Below the pieces are notes generated by a model that searched no databases, was not told where the DNA came from, and saw nothing but the letters and a program-made list of their open reading frames with translations. From an uncultured Oscillospiraceae bacterium (GTDB lineage Bacteria; Bacillota; Clostridia; Oscillospirales; Oscillospiraceae): a stretch of 21,531 nucleotides of DNA. Position numbers and translations under genes: made by a program. Location: positions 1 to 21,531 of the forward strand of contig CAKTKV010000004.1 of the NCBI GenBank assembly GCA_934572355.1, read 5' to 3'. Below, piece by piece: positions 1-7,613 of this stretch. Numbering within the stretch: position 1 is the stretch's first letter; the number at the start of each line of letters is the position of its first letter.

Positions 1-963
1 GCTCAGCCCCTTGAACATCCCGGCAAAGGTCTCGGCACAGCTCGTGATAAGGCCGACGGAGGTCTTGAGGCAGGCGAGGGTCACGGTCGCGGCGAGGACG
101 ATAAGCCCCGGCGCGCCGAGATAGTGCTTTGCGATCTGCGCGAGGGCAACACCGCCGTTTTCCGCGCTTGCCATAACGCCGCGGCTGTGTACGCCGATGA
201 GCGTCACAAAGAAGTAGATGACTGCCATCAGCAGGCAGCTGAAGATACCGGCGCGCACGGTGTTGGAAGCGACAGCATCGCCGTCCTCCACGCCGAGGCC
301 GCGTATAACGTTCACGACCACGATGCCGAAGGCAAGGCTCGCAAGCGCATCGAGCGTGTTGTAGCCCTCAATGAAGCCCTCGAAAAATGGCACGGTCGCA
401 TAGTCGCCCGCGGGCTCGACCTCGGCGATGGCAGCGCCAGGGTTCACGAGCGTGACGACAACGAGGATGCCGAGGAAGAGCAGGAATGCGGGGTTGAGTA
501 TCTTGCCGACCCAGACCATTATCTTGCCGGGGTAGAGCGAGAACAGCAGCGCCGCGACGAAGAAGGCCAGCGAGAACAGCAGCAGGTACAGCGAGAGCTT
601 ATCCGAGCCCTGCGGGATGATCTGCTCGATACCGACAGTGAAAGAGGTCGTTGCGCAGCGGGGGATCGCGAAGAACGGCCCTATCGTCAGGTACAGCGCG
701 CAGGTGAAGAAATAACCGTATGGGCGGCCGATGTGGCTGCTCAGCTCAAACAGACCGCTGCTGCGGCTGATGCCGAGCGCCGCGACGCCGAGCAGCGGCA
801 GACCGACGCCGGTGATGATGAAGCCGATGAGCGCGGGCCACATGTTGCGACCGGCCATCTGCCCCATATAGACAGGGAAAATCAGGTTCCCCGCGCCGAA
901 AAACATGCCGAAGAGCATGCTGGCAATGTAGATGTATTCACTCCGACTGAGACTTTTTTTCAT
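1..963 (-). CDS. brnQ: Branched-chain amino acid carrier, BrnQ/LIVCS family (3' end beyond window)
   Basis: Sodium- or proton-coupled importer of leucine, isoleucine and valine in the cytoplasmic membrane. The leftward frame runs without a stop from an ATG at 963 to the window edge, giving 321 codons of a family that usually has about 430-450 residues, so the C-terminal third is missing here. The N-terminus is typical of the family: MKKSLSRSEYIYIASMLFGM leads into FFGAGNLIFPVYMG, the hallmark first helix. GPFFAIPRCATTSF follows near residue 95, and further hydrophobic segments lie around 45-65, 85-105, 125-150, 155-175, 205-225, 240-260 and 275-295. An in-frame ATG at 975 is an alternative start, but the GAGAGG on the leftward strand abuts it and sits 12 bases before the 963 start, so the start is not settled. 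It diverges from an aminoacylase-like gene. Its promoter and a palindrome in its leader are listed separately. Confidence 0.93.
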   Translation of the reverse strand, partial: MKKSLSRSEYIYIASMLFGMFFGAGNLIFPVYMGQMAGRNMWPALIGFIITGVGLPLLGVAALGISRSSGLFELSSHIGRPYGYFFTCALYLTIGPFFAIPRCATTSFTVGIEQIIPQGSDKLSLYLLLFSLAFFVAALLFSLYPGKIMVWVGKILNPAFLLFLGILVVVTLVNPGAAIAEVEPAGDYATVPFFEGFIEGYNTLDALASLAFGIVVVNVIRGLGVEDGDAVASNTVRAGIFSCLLMAVIYFFVTLIGVHSRGVMASAENGGVALAQIAKHYLGAPGLIVLAATVTLACLKTSVGLITSCAETFAGMFKGLS

Positions 964-1000
964 GGGAAGACCCATCCTCTCGTAAATCTCTCTATCCCCG

Positions 1001-1019
1001 CAATTGCCGATGGCAATTG
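1001..1019. repeat. Perfect palindrome in the brnQ leader (possible operator)
   Basis: CAATTGCC-GAT-GGCAATTG is an 8-bp perfect inverted repeat with a 3-base centre. It lies about 7-25 bases downstream of the predicted brnQ transcription start and before the start codon. No T-run follows on the leftward strand, so it is not an intrinsic terminator. It could be a repressor operator or a small leader hairpin. The regulator is unknown. Confidence 0.45.
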
Positions 1020-1032
1020 GAAATTAACATAT

Positions 1033-1061
1033 ATGATAACATTTCGCTGCACGAAAGGCAA
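1033..1061 (-). promoter_or_regulatory. Probable sigma-A promoter of brnQ
   Basis: On the leftward strand, TTGCCT (1061-1056) is followed after exactly 17 bases by TATCAT (1038-1033). The -10 box is preceded by TGT, which is an extended -10-like context. The predicted transcript starts near 1026, about 60 bases before the brnQ start codon. No T-box or other long leader structure fits in that short space. Confidence 0.6.
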
Positions 1062-1140
1062 CACAAATTATTTAATGGGGGCATTACTTAATGTAATAAA
1101 ACGCAAAGATATTTGCATTGACGGCGGATGTCTGATATCA

Positions 1141-1169
1141 TTGACACGGCACTTTTTACAATGTATAAA
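1141..1169 (+). promoter_or_regulatory. Upstream sigma-A promoter (P1) of the aminoacylase-nhaC operon
   Basis: A perfect TTGACA (1141-1146), a 17-base spacer and TATAAA (1164-1169) make a near-consensus vegetative promoter reading toward the amidohydrolase gene at 1240. Its -10 box lies inside a 15-base element that is repeated at the second promoter. Confidence 0.65.
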
Positions 1170-1182
1170 GCATTCACGACAA

Positions 1183-1210
1183 TTTACATTGCATAAATTT
1201 CATGTATAAT
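1183..1210 (+). promoter_or_regulatory. Proximal sigma-A promoter (P2) of the aminoacylase-nhaC operon
   Basis: TTTACA (1183-1188), a 16-base spacer and a perfect TATAAT (1205-1210) lie 30 bases before the TTG start codon at 1240. The predicted start is near 1217, which leaves room for the AAGGTGA ribosome binding site at 1226-1232. Its -35 box is the first six bases of the second copy of the 15-base element TTTACA(A/T)TG(T/C)ATAAA. Confidence 0.65.
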
Positions 1211-1239
1211 ACTGCCAAAGAAAGTAAGGTGACAGCGCT

Positions 1240-2604
1240 TTGAAGACGCTTATATACGGCGGCAGGCTCATAGACCCGGCAAACCGTGTCGACGGCAGAC
1301 TGAACCTGCTGATAGAAGACGGCAAAGTTGCCGATGTCACGCGGGATATGCCGCAGGCTGACAGGCTCATAAACGCCGAGGGCAAAATAGTCTGTCCCGG
1401 CTTTGTGGATATACATATGCATGAGGATCCCGTCGAGCCTGACGGGAAGATATACTCCGACAGCGGCAAGGCTATATTCAACTGCATGCTGCGCATGGGC
1501 GTGACGACGGCTGTCGGCGGCAACTGCGGCCTGAGCTGCTGCAACCCCGCGGACTATCTCGACTTAGTCGACCGGGACGGCGCGGCGGTAAACGTTGCGA
1601 TGCTGGCGGGACACGCGTGGTTCCGCGAACACGCGGGAGCCACAGGCCGCTACGTTAAGACGACGGGGGCACAGCGCGCACAGATGCATGAGGAAATAGC
1701 TGACTGCCTCCGCCGCGGCTGCTTAGGCGTGTCATACGGGATACGCTATGTCCCCGGCCTTGACGAGGAGGAACTGCTTGAGACGGCCTCACCCTGCCGG
1801 GACTATGGGCGGCTTATTGCCGCGCATATCCGCTCGGACGCGGACGAGGTGTTCGATTCCGAACGCGAGCTGCTTGAAATCGGACGAAAGCTCAACATAC
1901 CGGTGCAGGTGTCGCATATCGGCAGCATGGCGGGCTTCGGGCAGATGGAGGAGTTTTTGCGCATCACCGATGAATACAGGCTCCGCGGCCTTGACGTGTG
2001 CTGTGACTGCTACCCCTACTATGCCTTCTCCACCACTCTCGGCTCCACTACCTATGACGACGGCTGGATGGAGCGCTACGGCTGCGGCTATGACGCGGTC
2101 GAGCTGTGCGAGGGCGAGTATAAAGGTCAGCGCTGCACCGAGGAGATATTCAAAAAGGTGCGCCGCGAGATGCCCGAGTGCCTGACCGTGTGCTATGTCA
2201 TGCGTGAGCGGGACGTCGACCTTGCGCTGAGCCATCCGAACGTGATGCTCGCAAGCGACGGCATCATGTCCCACGGCCAGGGACACCCGCGCGCCGCCGG
2301 GGCGTTCCCGAGGCTTATCGCGCAGTTCGTGCGGACGGGGAAGCTCGGGATGTATGAGGCGGTGAACATGATGACGGCCATGCCCGCAGACAGACTCGGC
2401 CTTGCAGGCAAGGGCCGGCTGAACGTCGGCGCGGATGCTGACGTCGTCGTCTTTGATCCGGAAAAAATCAGCGACTGCGCAAGCTTCAGCGAGCCTGTGC
2501 TGCCGCCGGTCGGAATAGACTGTGTACTGATAGGCGGCGAAATCGCCGCGAAGGACTGCCGGATAGTAGCCCCGAAGCTCGGCAGAAGCGTAAGGAAAGT
2601 GTAA
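1240..2604 (+). CDS. D-aminoacylase / N-acyl-D-amino-acid deacylase-like amidohydrolase
   Basis: Predicted cytosolic zinc hydrolase of the amidohydrolase superfamily, D-aminoacylase branch, which removes acyl groups from N-acyl-D-amino acids. The protein has 454 residues, close to the family's usual 480. Visible landmarks are the N-terminal beta-sandwich (1-50), HMH (His59, His61), NCG with Cys96 where D-aminoacylases carry a zinc-binding cysteine, AAHIRSD (His196), SHIG (His226), and LASDG (Asp340) followed by the family-typical GQGHPRAAGAFPRLI (348-360). The carboxylated lysine of other subtypes is absent. It starts at a TTG, supported by AAGGTGA seven bases upstream and by the two promoters before it. 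The next gene, an NhaC-family carrier, begins 26 bases downstream, so the carrier may serve the substrate or product. Exact substrate is unknown; related N-acyl or D-peptide hydrolysis is possible. Confidence 0.85.
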   Translation: MKTLIYGGRLIDPANRVDGRLNLLIEDGKVADVTRDMPQADRLINAEGKIVCPGFVDIHMHEDPVEPDGKIYSDSGKAIFNCMLRMGVTTAVGGNCGLSCCNPADYLDLVDRDGAAVNVAMLAGHAWFREHAGATGRYVKTTGAQRAQMHEEIADCLRRGCLGVSYGIRYVPGLDEEELLETASPCRDYGRLIAAHIRSDADEVFDSERELLEIGRKLNIPVQVSHIGSMAGFGQMEEFLRITDEYRLRGLDVCCDCYPYYAFSTTLGSTTYDDGWMERYGCGYDAVELCEGEYKGQRCTEEIFKKVRREMPECLTVCYVMRERDVDLALSHPNVMLASDGIMSHGQGHPRAAGAFPRLIAQFVRTGKLGMYEAVNMMTAMPADRLGLAGKGRLNVGADADVVVFDPEKISDCASFSEPVLPPVGIDCVLIGGEIAAKDCRIVAPKLGRSVRKV

Positions 2605-2630
2605 GGAATAGGAAAGAGGAGGAAAGAAAA

Positions 2631-4043
2631 ATGCAATTCGGTTTCTGGTCTGTCGTCCCGCCGCTGCTGACTATAGTTCTGGCGCTGGTGACGAAAAACG
2701 TGTTCATCTCCCTGCTGATAGGTATCTTTGTCGGCTCAATGGTGCTCTGCAACGGCGCGCTGCTGGCGGGTCTCAACGAGACCTTTTACAGCTTCATCCA
2801 CACCTTTGAGAGCAACAGCAACACCATCGTGCTCGCGTCATTCCTGCTGATCGGCGCGCTCATTTACCTCATTGAGAAGTCCGGCGGCATCGACGGCTTC
2901 ACCGAGGTCATGCTCAAAAAGCGCGCGCTCATCAAGTCCAAGCGCGGCGCAAACCTTTTCACGTGGTTGCTCGGCATCATCATCTTCACCTCCGGCTCTC
3001 TCAGCTGCATGGTGACCGGCTCTATCTCCCGCCCGTTCAATGACGCGCTCAAGGTGCCGCATGAGAAGTCCGCCTTCATCATCCATGCGACGTCTACTCC
3101 ATGGTGCGTGCTCTTCCCGCTCAGCGGCTGGCTCGCCGCAATGACCGGCTACCTCACCTCCGGCGGCGTCGCCGAGGGCGAGGCGATATCCGTGCTGCTC
3201 AAGTCCATCCCGCTGAACTTCTACTGCATCCTTGCCGTGTTCGGCACGCTTGCGGTATGCCTCTTCAACATAAACTTTGGCCCGATGCGAAAGGCCGAGG
3301 AGCGCGCCGAGAAGACCGGCGAGCTTGACGAGCCGGGCCACGGCGGAGCGCTCAGCGATGCCGCCGATAAGGTCAGCGACGCAAAGCCCAGAGTCATCAA
3401 CATGGTCCTGCCGATGTGTGTGCTCATCGTGACCATCCTTGCCACCCTCACCGTCACCGGCAACGGCAACCCGACTCAGGGCGCAGGCATGCAGAGCCTG
3501 CTGTGGGGCTGCGTCCTCGCCGTGCTGACGATCTGTATCCTCTGTGTCGCGCAGAAGCAGTACACCGTTGAGAGCGTTATAAACGAAATGTTCAAGGGCA
3601 TGGGCACTATGCTGCCGATGGCGGCGGTGCTGCTCTTCGGCTTCACGATGGGCAGCCTTGTCAAGAGCCTTGACACCGGCAACTACCTCACCGCCGTGTT
3701 CATGGGTGTGCTCACCCCGGCGCTGCTGCCGATGCTGAGCTTCCTGCTGTGCATGCTCCTGTCTTTTGCGACCGGCACCTCTATGGGTACGATGGCGATA
3801 ATGTCCGTTATCTGCCTGCCGATGGCAATAAACATGGGCGTCAATATCGAGCTCGTTGCCGGCGCTATCTTCGGCGGCTCCATCTTCGGCGACCACTGCT
3901 CCCCGATATCCGACACCACAATAATGTCCTGCGCCACCTCCGGCTGCGACATCATCGACCATGTAAAGACCCAGATCCCTTACGCTGCGATATGCGCAGG
4001 TGTGTCGATCGTACTGTACACGGTGCTCGGCTTTGTAATGTAA
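2631..4043 (+). CDS. NhaC-family Na+/H+ antiporter-like membrane carrier
   Basis: Polytopic cytoplasmic membrane protein of 470 residues with about 11-12 hydrophobic helices, the normal size for the NhaC family. This family includes Na+/H+ antiporters and Na+-coupled exchangers such as malate/lactate antiporters. The N-terminus FWSVVPPLLTIVLALVTKNV is typical, and the C-terminal signature GDHCSPISDTT (residues 420-430) corresponds to the conserved GD-x-SP-SDTT motif. A hydrophilic loop lies around residues 222-255. AGAGGAGG at 2615-2622 sits eight bases before the ATG and decides the start. It is the second gene of a two-gene operon with an aminoacylase-like enzyme and ends 21 bases before a strong terminator. 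The pairing suggests amino acid or acyl-amino acid transport rather than plain pH control, but that is inference. Confidence 0.87.
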   Translation: MQFGFWSVVPPLLTIVLALVTKNVFISLLIGIFVGSMVLCNGALLAGLNETFYSFIHTFESNSNTIVLASFLLIGALIYLIEKSGGIDGFTEVMLKKRALIKSKRGANLFTWLLGIIIFTSGSLSCMVTGSISRPFNDALKVPHEKSAFIIHATSTPWCVLFPLSGWLAAMTGYLTSGGVAEGEAISVLLKSIPLNFYCILAVFGTLAVCLFNINFGPMRKAEERAEKTGELDEPGHGGALSDAADKVSDAKPRVINMVLPMCVLIVTILATLTVTGNGNPTQGAGMQSLLWGCVLAVLTICILCVAQKQYTVESVINEMFKGMGTMLPMAAVLLFGFTMGSLVKSLDTGNYLTAVFMGVLTPALLPMLSFLLCMLLSFATGTSMGTMAIMSVICLPMAINMGVNIELVAGAIFGGSIFGDHCSPISDTTIMSCATSGCDIIDHVKTQIPYAAICAGVSIVLYTVLGFVM

Positions 4044-4064
4044 GGCTGAAAAAATGCACATATT

Positions 4065-4102
4065 ACTTCCGCAGAAAATATTTCTGCGGAAGTTTTTCTT
4101 TT
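4065..4102 (+). terminator. Intrinsic terminator of the aminoacylase-nhaC operon
   Basis: ACTTCCGCAGAAA and TTTCTGCGGAAGT form a perfect 13-bp stem with a 3-base loop (4065-4093), followed by a T-rich tail through 4102. An A-run at 4049-4054 precedes the stem, but no leftward gene nearby needs termination. Confidence 0.9.
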
Positions 4103-4127
4103 GTACCCACGTGTCGGCTCGAAGTCC

Positions 4128-4156
4128 TTGACCTGCCACGGCTTTAATGATAAAAT
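4128..4156 (+). promoter_or_regulatory. Probable sigma-A promoter of the methyltransferase-ecf-truA operon
   Basis: TTGACC (4128-4133), a 17-base spacer and TAAAAT (4151-4156) lie just after the preceding terminator and about 70 bases before the methyltransferase start codon. The leader (about 4163-4226) contains a C-run at 4183-4189 but no recognizable riboswitch. Confidence 0.6.
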
Positions 4157-4226
4157 ACACTGTCTTAATATGTGATAATTATCCCCCCCGTGACCGAAAA
4201 CGGCAGGGAGGGAAACGGAGACTGAT

Positions 4227-5087
4227 ATGTGGATCGCAGATAAATGGCAGGATTTTGAGCTTATAGACTGTTCCAAGGGAGAGAAGCTGGAGCGCTGGGG
4301 GCGCTATTACCTCGTGCGTCCGGACCCGCAGGCGATATGGGACACCCCGCGCCGCAACTCCCATTGGAACGACCGCGACGCGCGCTATCGCCGCAGCGAG
4401 ACGGGCGGCGGCAGCTGGGACAAAGGGCACCTTCCCGAGAACTGGAAGATACGCTACGGCGAACTGACCTTCAATGTCAAGCCCATGAACTTCAAGCACA
4501 CCGGGCTCTTCCCCGAACAGGCCGCGAACTGGGACTGGGCGATGCGGAAGATCCGCGCCGCCGGTCGCCCTATCAGCGTCCTGAACCTCTTCGGCTATAC
4601 GGGCGCTGCGACCGTCGCCTGCGCAAAGGCAGGGGCGGGCGTGTGCCATGTGGACGCGGCAAAGGGTATGGTCGCATGGGGCAAGGAGAACGCCGCGGCC
4701 TCGGGGCTCTCGGATGCGCCGATACGCTGGATCGTTGACGACTGCGCAAAGTTTGTCGAGCGCGAGATACGCCGCGGGCATAAATACGACGCCATCATTA
4801 TGGACCCGCCGTCCTACGGCCGCGGCCCCGGCGGCGAGGTCTGGAAGCTTGAGCAGAACCTCTGGCCGTTCGTGTCGCTGTGCGCGGGGGTGCTGTCGGA
4901 AGAGCCCCTCTTTGTGCTCATAAATTCGTATACGACCGGGCTTTCCGCGTCGGTGCTCAGCTATGTGACGGAAAGCATATTCACAAAGAAGTTCGGCGGC
5001 AGCAGCGAGAGCCAGGAGCTCGGCCTGCCCGTTACCGACAGCGGACTGTATCTCCCCTGCGGAGCAAGCTGCCGCTGGGAGGCATGA
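4227..5087 (+). CDS. Class I SAM-dependent methyltransferase, RlmI-like (COG1092 type, no PUA domain)
   Basis: Predicted cytosolic S-adenosylmethionine-dependent methyltransferase of 286 residues, related to the RlmI group that methylates cytosine in 23S rRNA. The SAM-binding motif I is VLNLFGYTGAATVACAKAGA (118-137). It is followed by the acidic ribose-binding position Asp143, Asp171-Asp172 in the next loop, and the catalytic-loop motif DPPSYGRGP (193-201). RlmI proper has about 400 residues with an N-terminal PUA domain. Here the N-terminal 85 residues (GRYYLVRPDPQAIW and following) do not look like PUA, so this is the shorter variant. CGGAG lies six bases before the ATG. The gene ends 13 bases before ecfA1 and shares its transcript. 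The actual target, rRNA or other, cannot be read from the sequence. Confidence 0.8.
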   Translation: MWIADKWQDFELIDCSKGEKLERWGRYYLVRPDPQAIWDTPRRNSHWNDRDARYRRSETGGGSWDKGHLPENWKIRYGELTFNVKPMNFKHTGLFPEQAANWDWAMRKIRAAGRPISVLNLFGYTGAATVACAKAGAGVCHVDAAKGMVAWGKENAAASGLSDAPIRWIVDDCAKFVEREIRRGHKYDAIIMDPPSYGRGPGGEVWKLEQNLWPFVSLCAGVLSEEPLFVLINSYTTGLSASVLSYVTESIFTKKFGGSSESQELGLPVTDSGLYLPCGASCRWEA

Positions 5088-5100
5088 AAGGAAATTTGCC

Positions 5101-5937
5101 TTGGACGCGATCATAAGGTTTGAAAATGTACATTACACCTATCCCGGGGACGAACTTGAGAGCCTCTGCGGGATAGACCTTGAGATAGAGCAGGGCAGCT
5201 TCGTCGCCGTGCTGGGGCATAACGGCTCCGGAAAGTCGACCCTTGCAAAGCACATGAACGCTATCCTTGTCCCGGACGAGGGGCGCGTGACGGTCTGCGG
5301 GATCGACACCGCCGAGGAGGAGCGCGTCATTGATGTGCGCCGTAATGTCGGCATGGTGTTCCAGAACCCGGATAACCAGATCGTCGCAAACGTCGTGGAG
5401 GACGATGTGGCCTTCGCCCCGGAAAACCTCGGCGTCGCGCCGGAGGAGATCCGCCGCCGCGTTGATGAGGCTCTTGGCCAGGTAGGCATGTATGACCTGC
5501 GCCAGCATGCGCCGCACCTGCTCTCGGGCGGGCAGAAGCAGCGCGTCGCGATAGCGGGCGTCATCGCGATGGAACCGGAGATAATCGTACTTGATGAGCC
5601 GACCGCCATGCTCGATCCGCAGGGGCGGCGCGAGGTCATCTCGACCGTGACGCGGCTGTGCCGTGAGAAGGGCATGACCGTCGTGCTGATAACGCACCAC
5701 ATGGATGAGTGCGTCGGCGCGGACAGGCTTATAATAATGTCAAACGGCAGCATCGTTTCCGACGGTACGCCTGAGAAGGTCTTTGCCGACGCCGCGCTCA
5801 TGGAGCGCGAGGGACTGACTGTACCGGAGACAACGCGCCTGCTGCACGACCTCAGGAAGGCGGGCTTTAAGCTCGACACCGAGGCGCTCGGAGTGGACGC
5901 CTGCGCCCGCGAGATCGCGGCAGCACTGAAGCATTAA
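5101..5937 (+). CDS. ecfA1: ECF transporter energy-coupling ATPase EcfA1
   Basis: One of the two ATPases that power energy-coupling factor (ECF) importers for vitamins and metals; it works at the inner face of the membrane with EcfA2 and EcfT. The protein has 278 residues. Visible motifs are Walker A GHNGSGKST (39-47), the Q-loop FQNPDNQ (Gln88), the signature LSGGQKQR (141-148), Walker B IIVLDEP (161-167) and the switch THH (His199). The start is a TTG at 5101 with AAAGGA at 5087-5092, overlapping the stop codon of the preceding methyltransferase gene, which suggests translational coupling. Gene order A1-A2-T followed by truA is the standard Firmicutes arrangement. The substrate-binding S components are not in the window, as expected for group II ECF systems that share one module among several S proteins. 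Confidence 0.95.
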   Translation: MDAIIRFENVHYTYPGDELESLCGIDLEIEQGSFVAVLGHNGSGKSTLAKHMNAILVPDEGRVTVCGIDTAEEERVIDVRRNVGMVFQNPDNQIVANVVEDDVAFAPENLGVAPEEIRRRVDEALGQVGMYDLRQHAPHLLSGGQKQRVAIAGVIAMEPEIIVLDEPTAMLDPQGRREVISTVTRLCREKGMTVVLITHHMDECVGADRLIIMSNGSIVSDGTPEKVFADAALMEREGLTVPETTRLLHDLRKAGFKLDTEALGVDACAREIAAALKH

Positions 5938-5959
5938 AGAGAACGGAGACTCTTAATAA

Positions 5960-6820
5960 ATGGCAGAGATAAAGACGGAGCGCCTGTGCCACGTATACAG
6001 CGTGGGCACTCCTTTTGAAAAAGCGGCGATTGAGGGCATTGACCTCACGCTCCCACAGGGGCAGCTAATCGGCGTGATCGGTCACACCGGCTCCGGGAAG
6101 TCCACCTTTATACAGCACCTCAACGCGCTGCTCCAGCCCACTTCGGGCGCGGTGCTCTGCGGCGGTGAGGATATAAATAAGGATAAGTTCACCCGCAAGG
6201 CAATAAGGTTCAAGGTTGGGCTCGTGTTCCAGTACCCGGAGTACCAGCTCTTTGAGGAGACGGTGTATAAGGACATCGCTTTCGGCCCCACGAACATGAA
6301 GCTCTCCGAGGAGGAGATCGACAGCCGCGTGCGCGAAGCCGCGGGCTTTACCGGCGTTGATGAGGAGCTGTTCGAGCGCTCCCCGCTGGAGCTCTCGGGA
6401 GGGCAGAAGCGGCGCATAGCCATTGCGGGCGTTATTGCGATGCGCCCGGAGGTGCTCGTGCTCGATGAGCCTACTGCGGGGCTTGACCCCGCCGGCTGCC
6501 GGCAGATACAGGAAAACCTCTGCGCCTACCGGGAAAAGACCGGCGCGACCGTCATCATCGTCAGCCACAGCATGGACGATGTCGCCCGCCTTGCCGAGCG
6601 CATCCTCGTCTTTGACAAGGGACATGTCGTCATGGACGGCACGCCCGAGGAGGTCTTTTCAAGACCCGAGGAGCTTACCGGCATCGGCCTTGACGTGCCG
6701 CATGCGACGGAGCTTGCAGTGGCGCTGCGCCGCCGCGGTGTCGCGCTGCCGGAGAGCATATATACGCATGAGCAGCTGCTTGCCGCCATCCTGAATATAA
6801 AGGAGGCGGGGAAATGCTGA
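5960..6820 (+). CDS. ecfA2: ECF transporter energy-coupling ATPase EcfA2
   Basis: Second ATPase of the ECF module, forming a heterodimer with EcfA1. The protein has 286 residues. Motifs: Walker A GHTGSGKST (41-49), Q-loop FQYPEYQ (Gln91), signature LSGGQKRR (145-152), Walker B VLVLDEP (165-171) and the His-switch VSHSMDD (His203). The N-terminal HVYSVGTPFEKAAIEGIDL (11-29), with its aromatic A-loop and extra loop, and LFEETVYKDIAFGP (97-110) are typical of EcfA2. ACGGAG lies ten bases before the ATG. The 3' end overlaps ecfT by seven bases (stop and start share ATGCTGA), a sign of coupled translation and stoichiometric assembly. Confidence 0.95.
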   Translation: MAEIKTERLCHVYSVGTPFEKAAIEGIDLTLPQGQLIGVIGHTGSGKSTFIQHLNALLQPTSGAVLCGGEDINKDKFTRKAIRFKVGLVFQYPEYQLFEETVYKDIAFGPTNMKLSEEEIDSRVREAAGFTGVDEELFERSPLELSGGQKRRIAIAGVIAMRPEVLVLDEPTAGLDPAGCRQIQENLCAYREKTGATVIIVSHSMDDVARLAERILVFDKGHVVMDGTPEEVFSRPEELTGIGLDVPHATELAVALRRRGVALPESIYTHEQLLAAILNIKEAGKC

Positions 6821-7611
6821 AGGATATCACTCTCGGCCAGTTCTTCCCGGGCAATACCATTGCGCACCGGCTCGACCCGAGGACGAAGCTCATCCTCGTC
6901 GTGGTATATATCGTCGCGCTGTTCCAGACCTCAGGCTGGGTATCCTACATCGCCGTCACCGCGGCGACCGCAGGGTGCATGGCGGCATCTAAGATAAAGC
7001 CGGGCAGCATCTTCAAGGGGCTCAAGCCAATGCTGTTCATAATCGCGCTGACGGCGCTGCTCAACATCTTCTATACCGAGGGCACACCTGTGCTCCCCGG
7101 CTGGATCGTGACATGGGAGGGCATCGCGCGCGCGTTCCAGATGGTGCTGCGCATCGTCCTGCTCATTACCGGAACCTTTCTGCTGACCTACACCACGAGC
7201 CCCATCGCACTGACGGACGGGATGGAGCTGCTGTTTGCGCCGCTCAAGAAGATAAAGGTCCCCGTGCATGAGATGACGATGATGATGAGCATGGCGCTCA
7301 GGTTCATCCCCACGCTCATCGAGGAGACGGACAAGATCATGTCCGCGCAGAAGGCGCGCGGGGCGGACTTTGAGACGGGCAGCCTTATGAGCCGCGCGAA
7401 GGCGCTGCTGCCGGTGCTGGTGCCGCTGTTCGTGTCGGCATTCCGCCGCGCGGACGAGCTCGCCATCGCGATGGAGAGCCGCTGCTACCACGGCGGCGAG
7501 GGGCGCACAAGGATGAAGCACCTTCAGATGCAGGGCATCGATTGGGCAGCGCTCATCGTCGGTGCGGCATTTCTCGCCGGGATAATAGTTTTGAAGAAGT
7601 TCGGACTTTGA
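6814..7611 (+). CDS. ecfT: ECF transporter transmembrane coupling protein EcfT
   Basis: Integral membrane scaffold of the ECF transporter, transmitting ATPase movement to interchangeable S components. The protein has 265 residues, normal for the family, with an N-terminal HRLDPRTKL motif (18-26), about five hydrophobic helices, and two coupling helices. The first coupling motif is QKARGADF (Ala-Arg-Gly). The second, normally Ala-Arg-Gly-like, reads MESRCYHGGEGRT, so only the arginine is kept; Ser-Arg-Cys variants are plausible, and I do not take this as loss of function. AAAGGAGG is seven bases before the ATG, inside ecfA2. The gene ends two bases before the truA start. Confidence 0.95.
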   Translation: MLKDITLGQFFPGNTIAHRLDPRTKLILVVVYIVALFQTSGWVSYIAVTAATAGCMAASKIKPGSIFKGLKPMLFIIALTALLNIFYTEGTPVLPGWIVTWEGIARAFQMVLRIVLLITGTFLLTYTTSPIALTDGMELLFAPLKKIKVPVHEMTMMMSMALRFIPTLIEETDKIMSAQKARGADFETGSLMSRAKALLPVLVPLFVSAFRRADELAIAMESRCYHGGEGRTRMKHLQMQGIDWAALIVGAAFLAGIIVLKKFGL

Positions 7612-7613
7612 CT

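Noticed and set aside
124..1209. Long rightward open frame opposite brnQ
   Set aside because: Its product is a low-complexity run of charged residues with no family features. The leftward strand encodes a clear BrnQ protein over the same bases with a promoter and start.
964..1239. T-box or riboswitch in the brnQ/aminoacylase intergenic region
   Set aside because: Predicted leaders are about 60 and 20-70 bases, too short for a T-box. No specifier-loop or antiterminator pairing is visible.
2838..4160. Leftward open frame of about 440 codons over the NhaC gene
   Set aside because: Arg/Ala/Glu/His-rich composition typical of the antisense of a GC-rich gene. It runs across the terminator, and the NhaC motifs are on the other strand.
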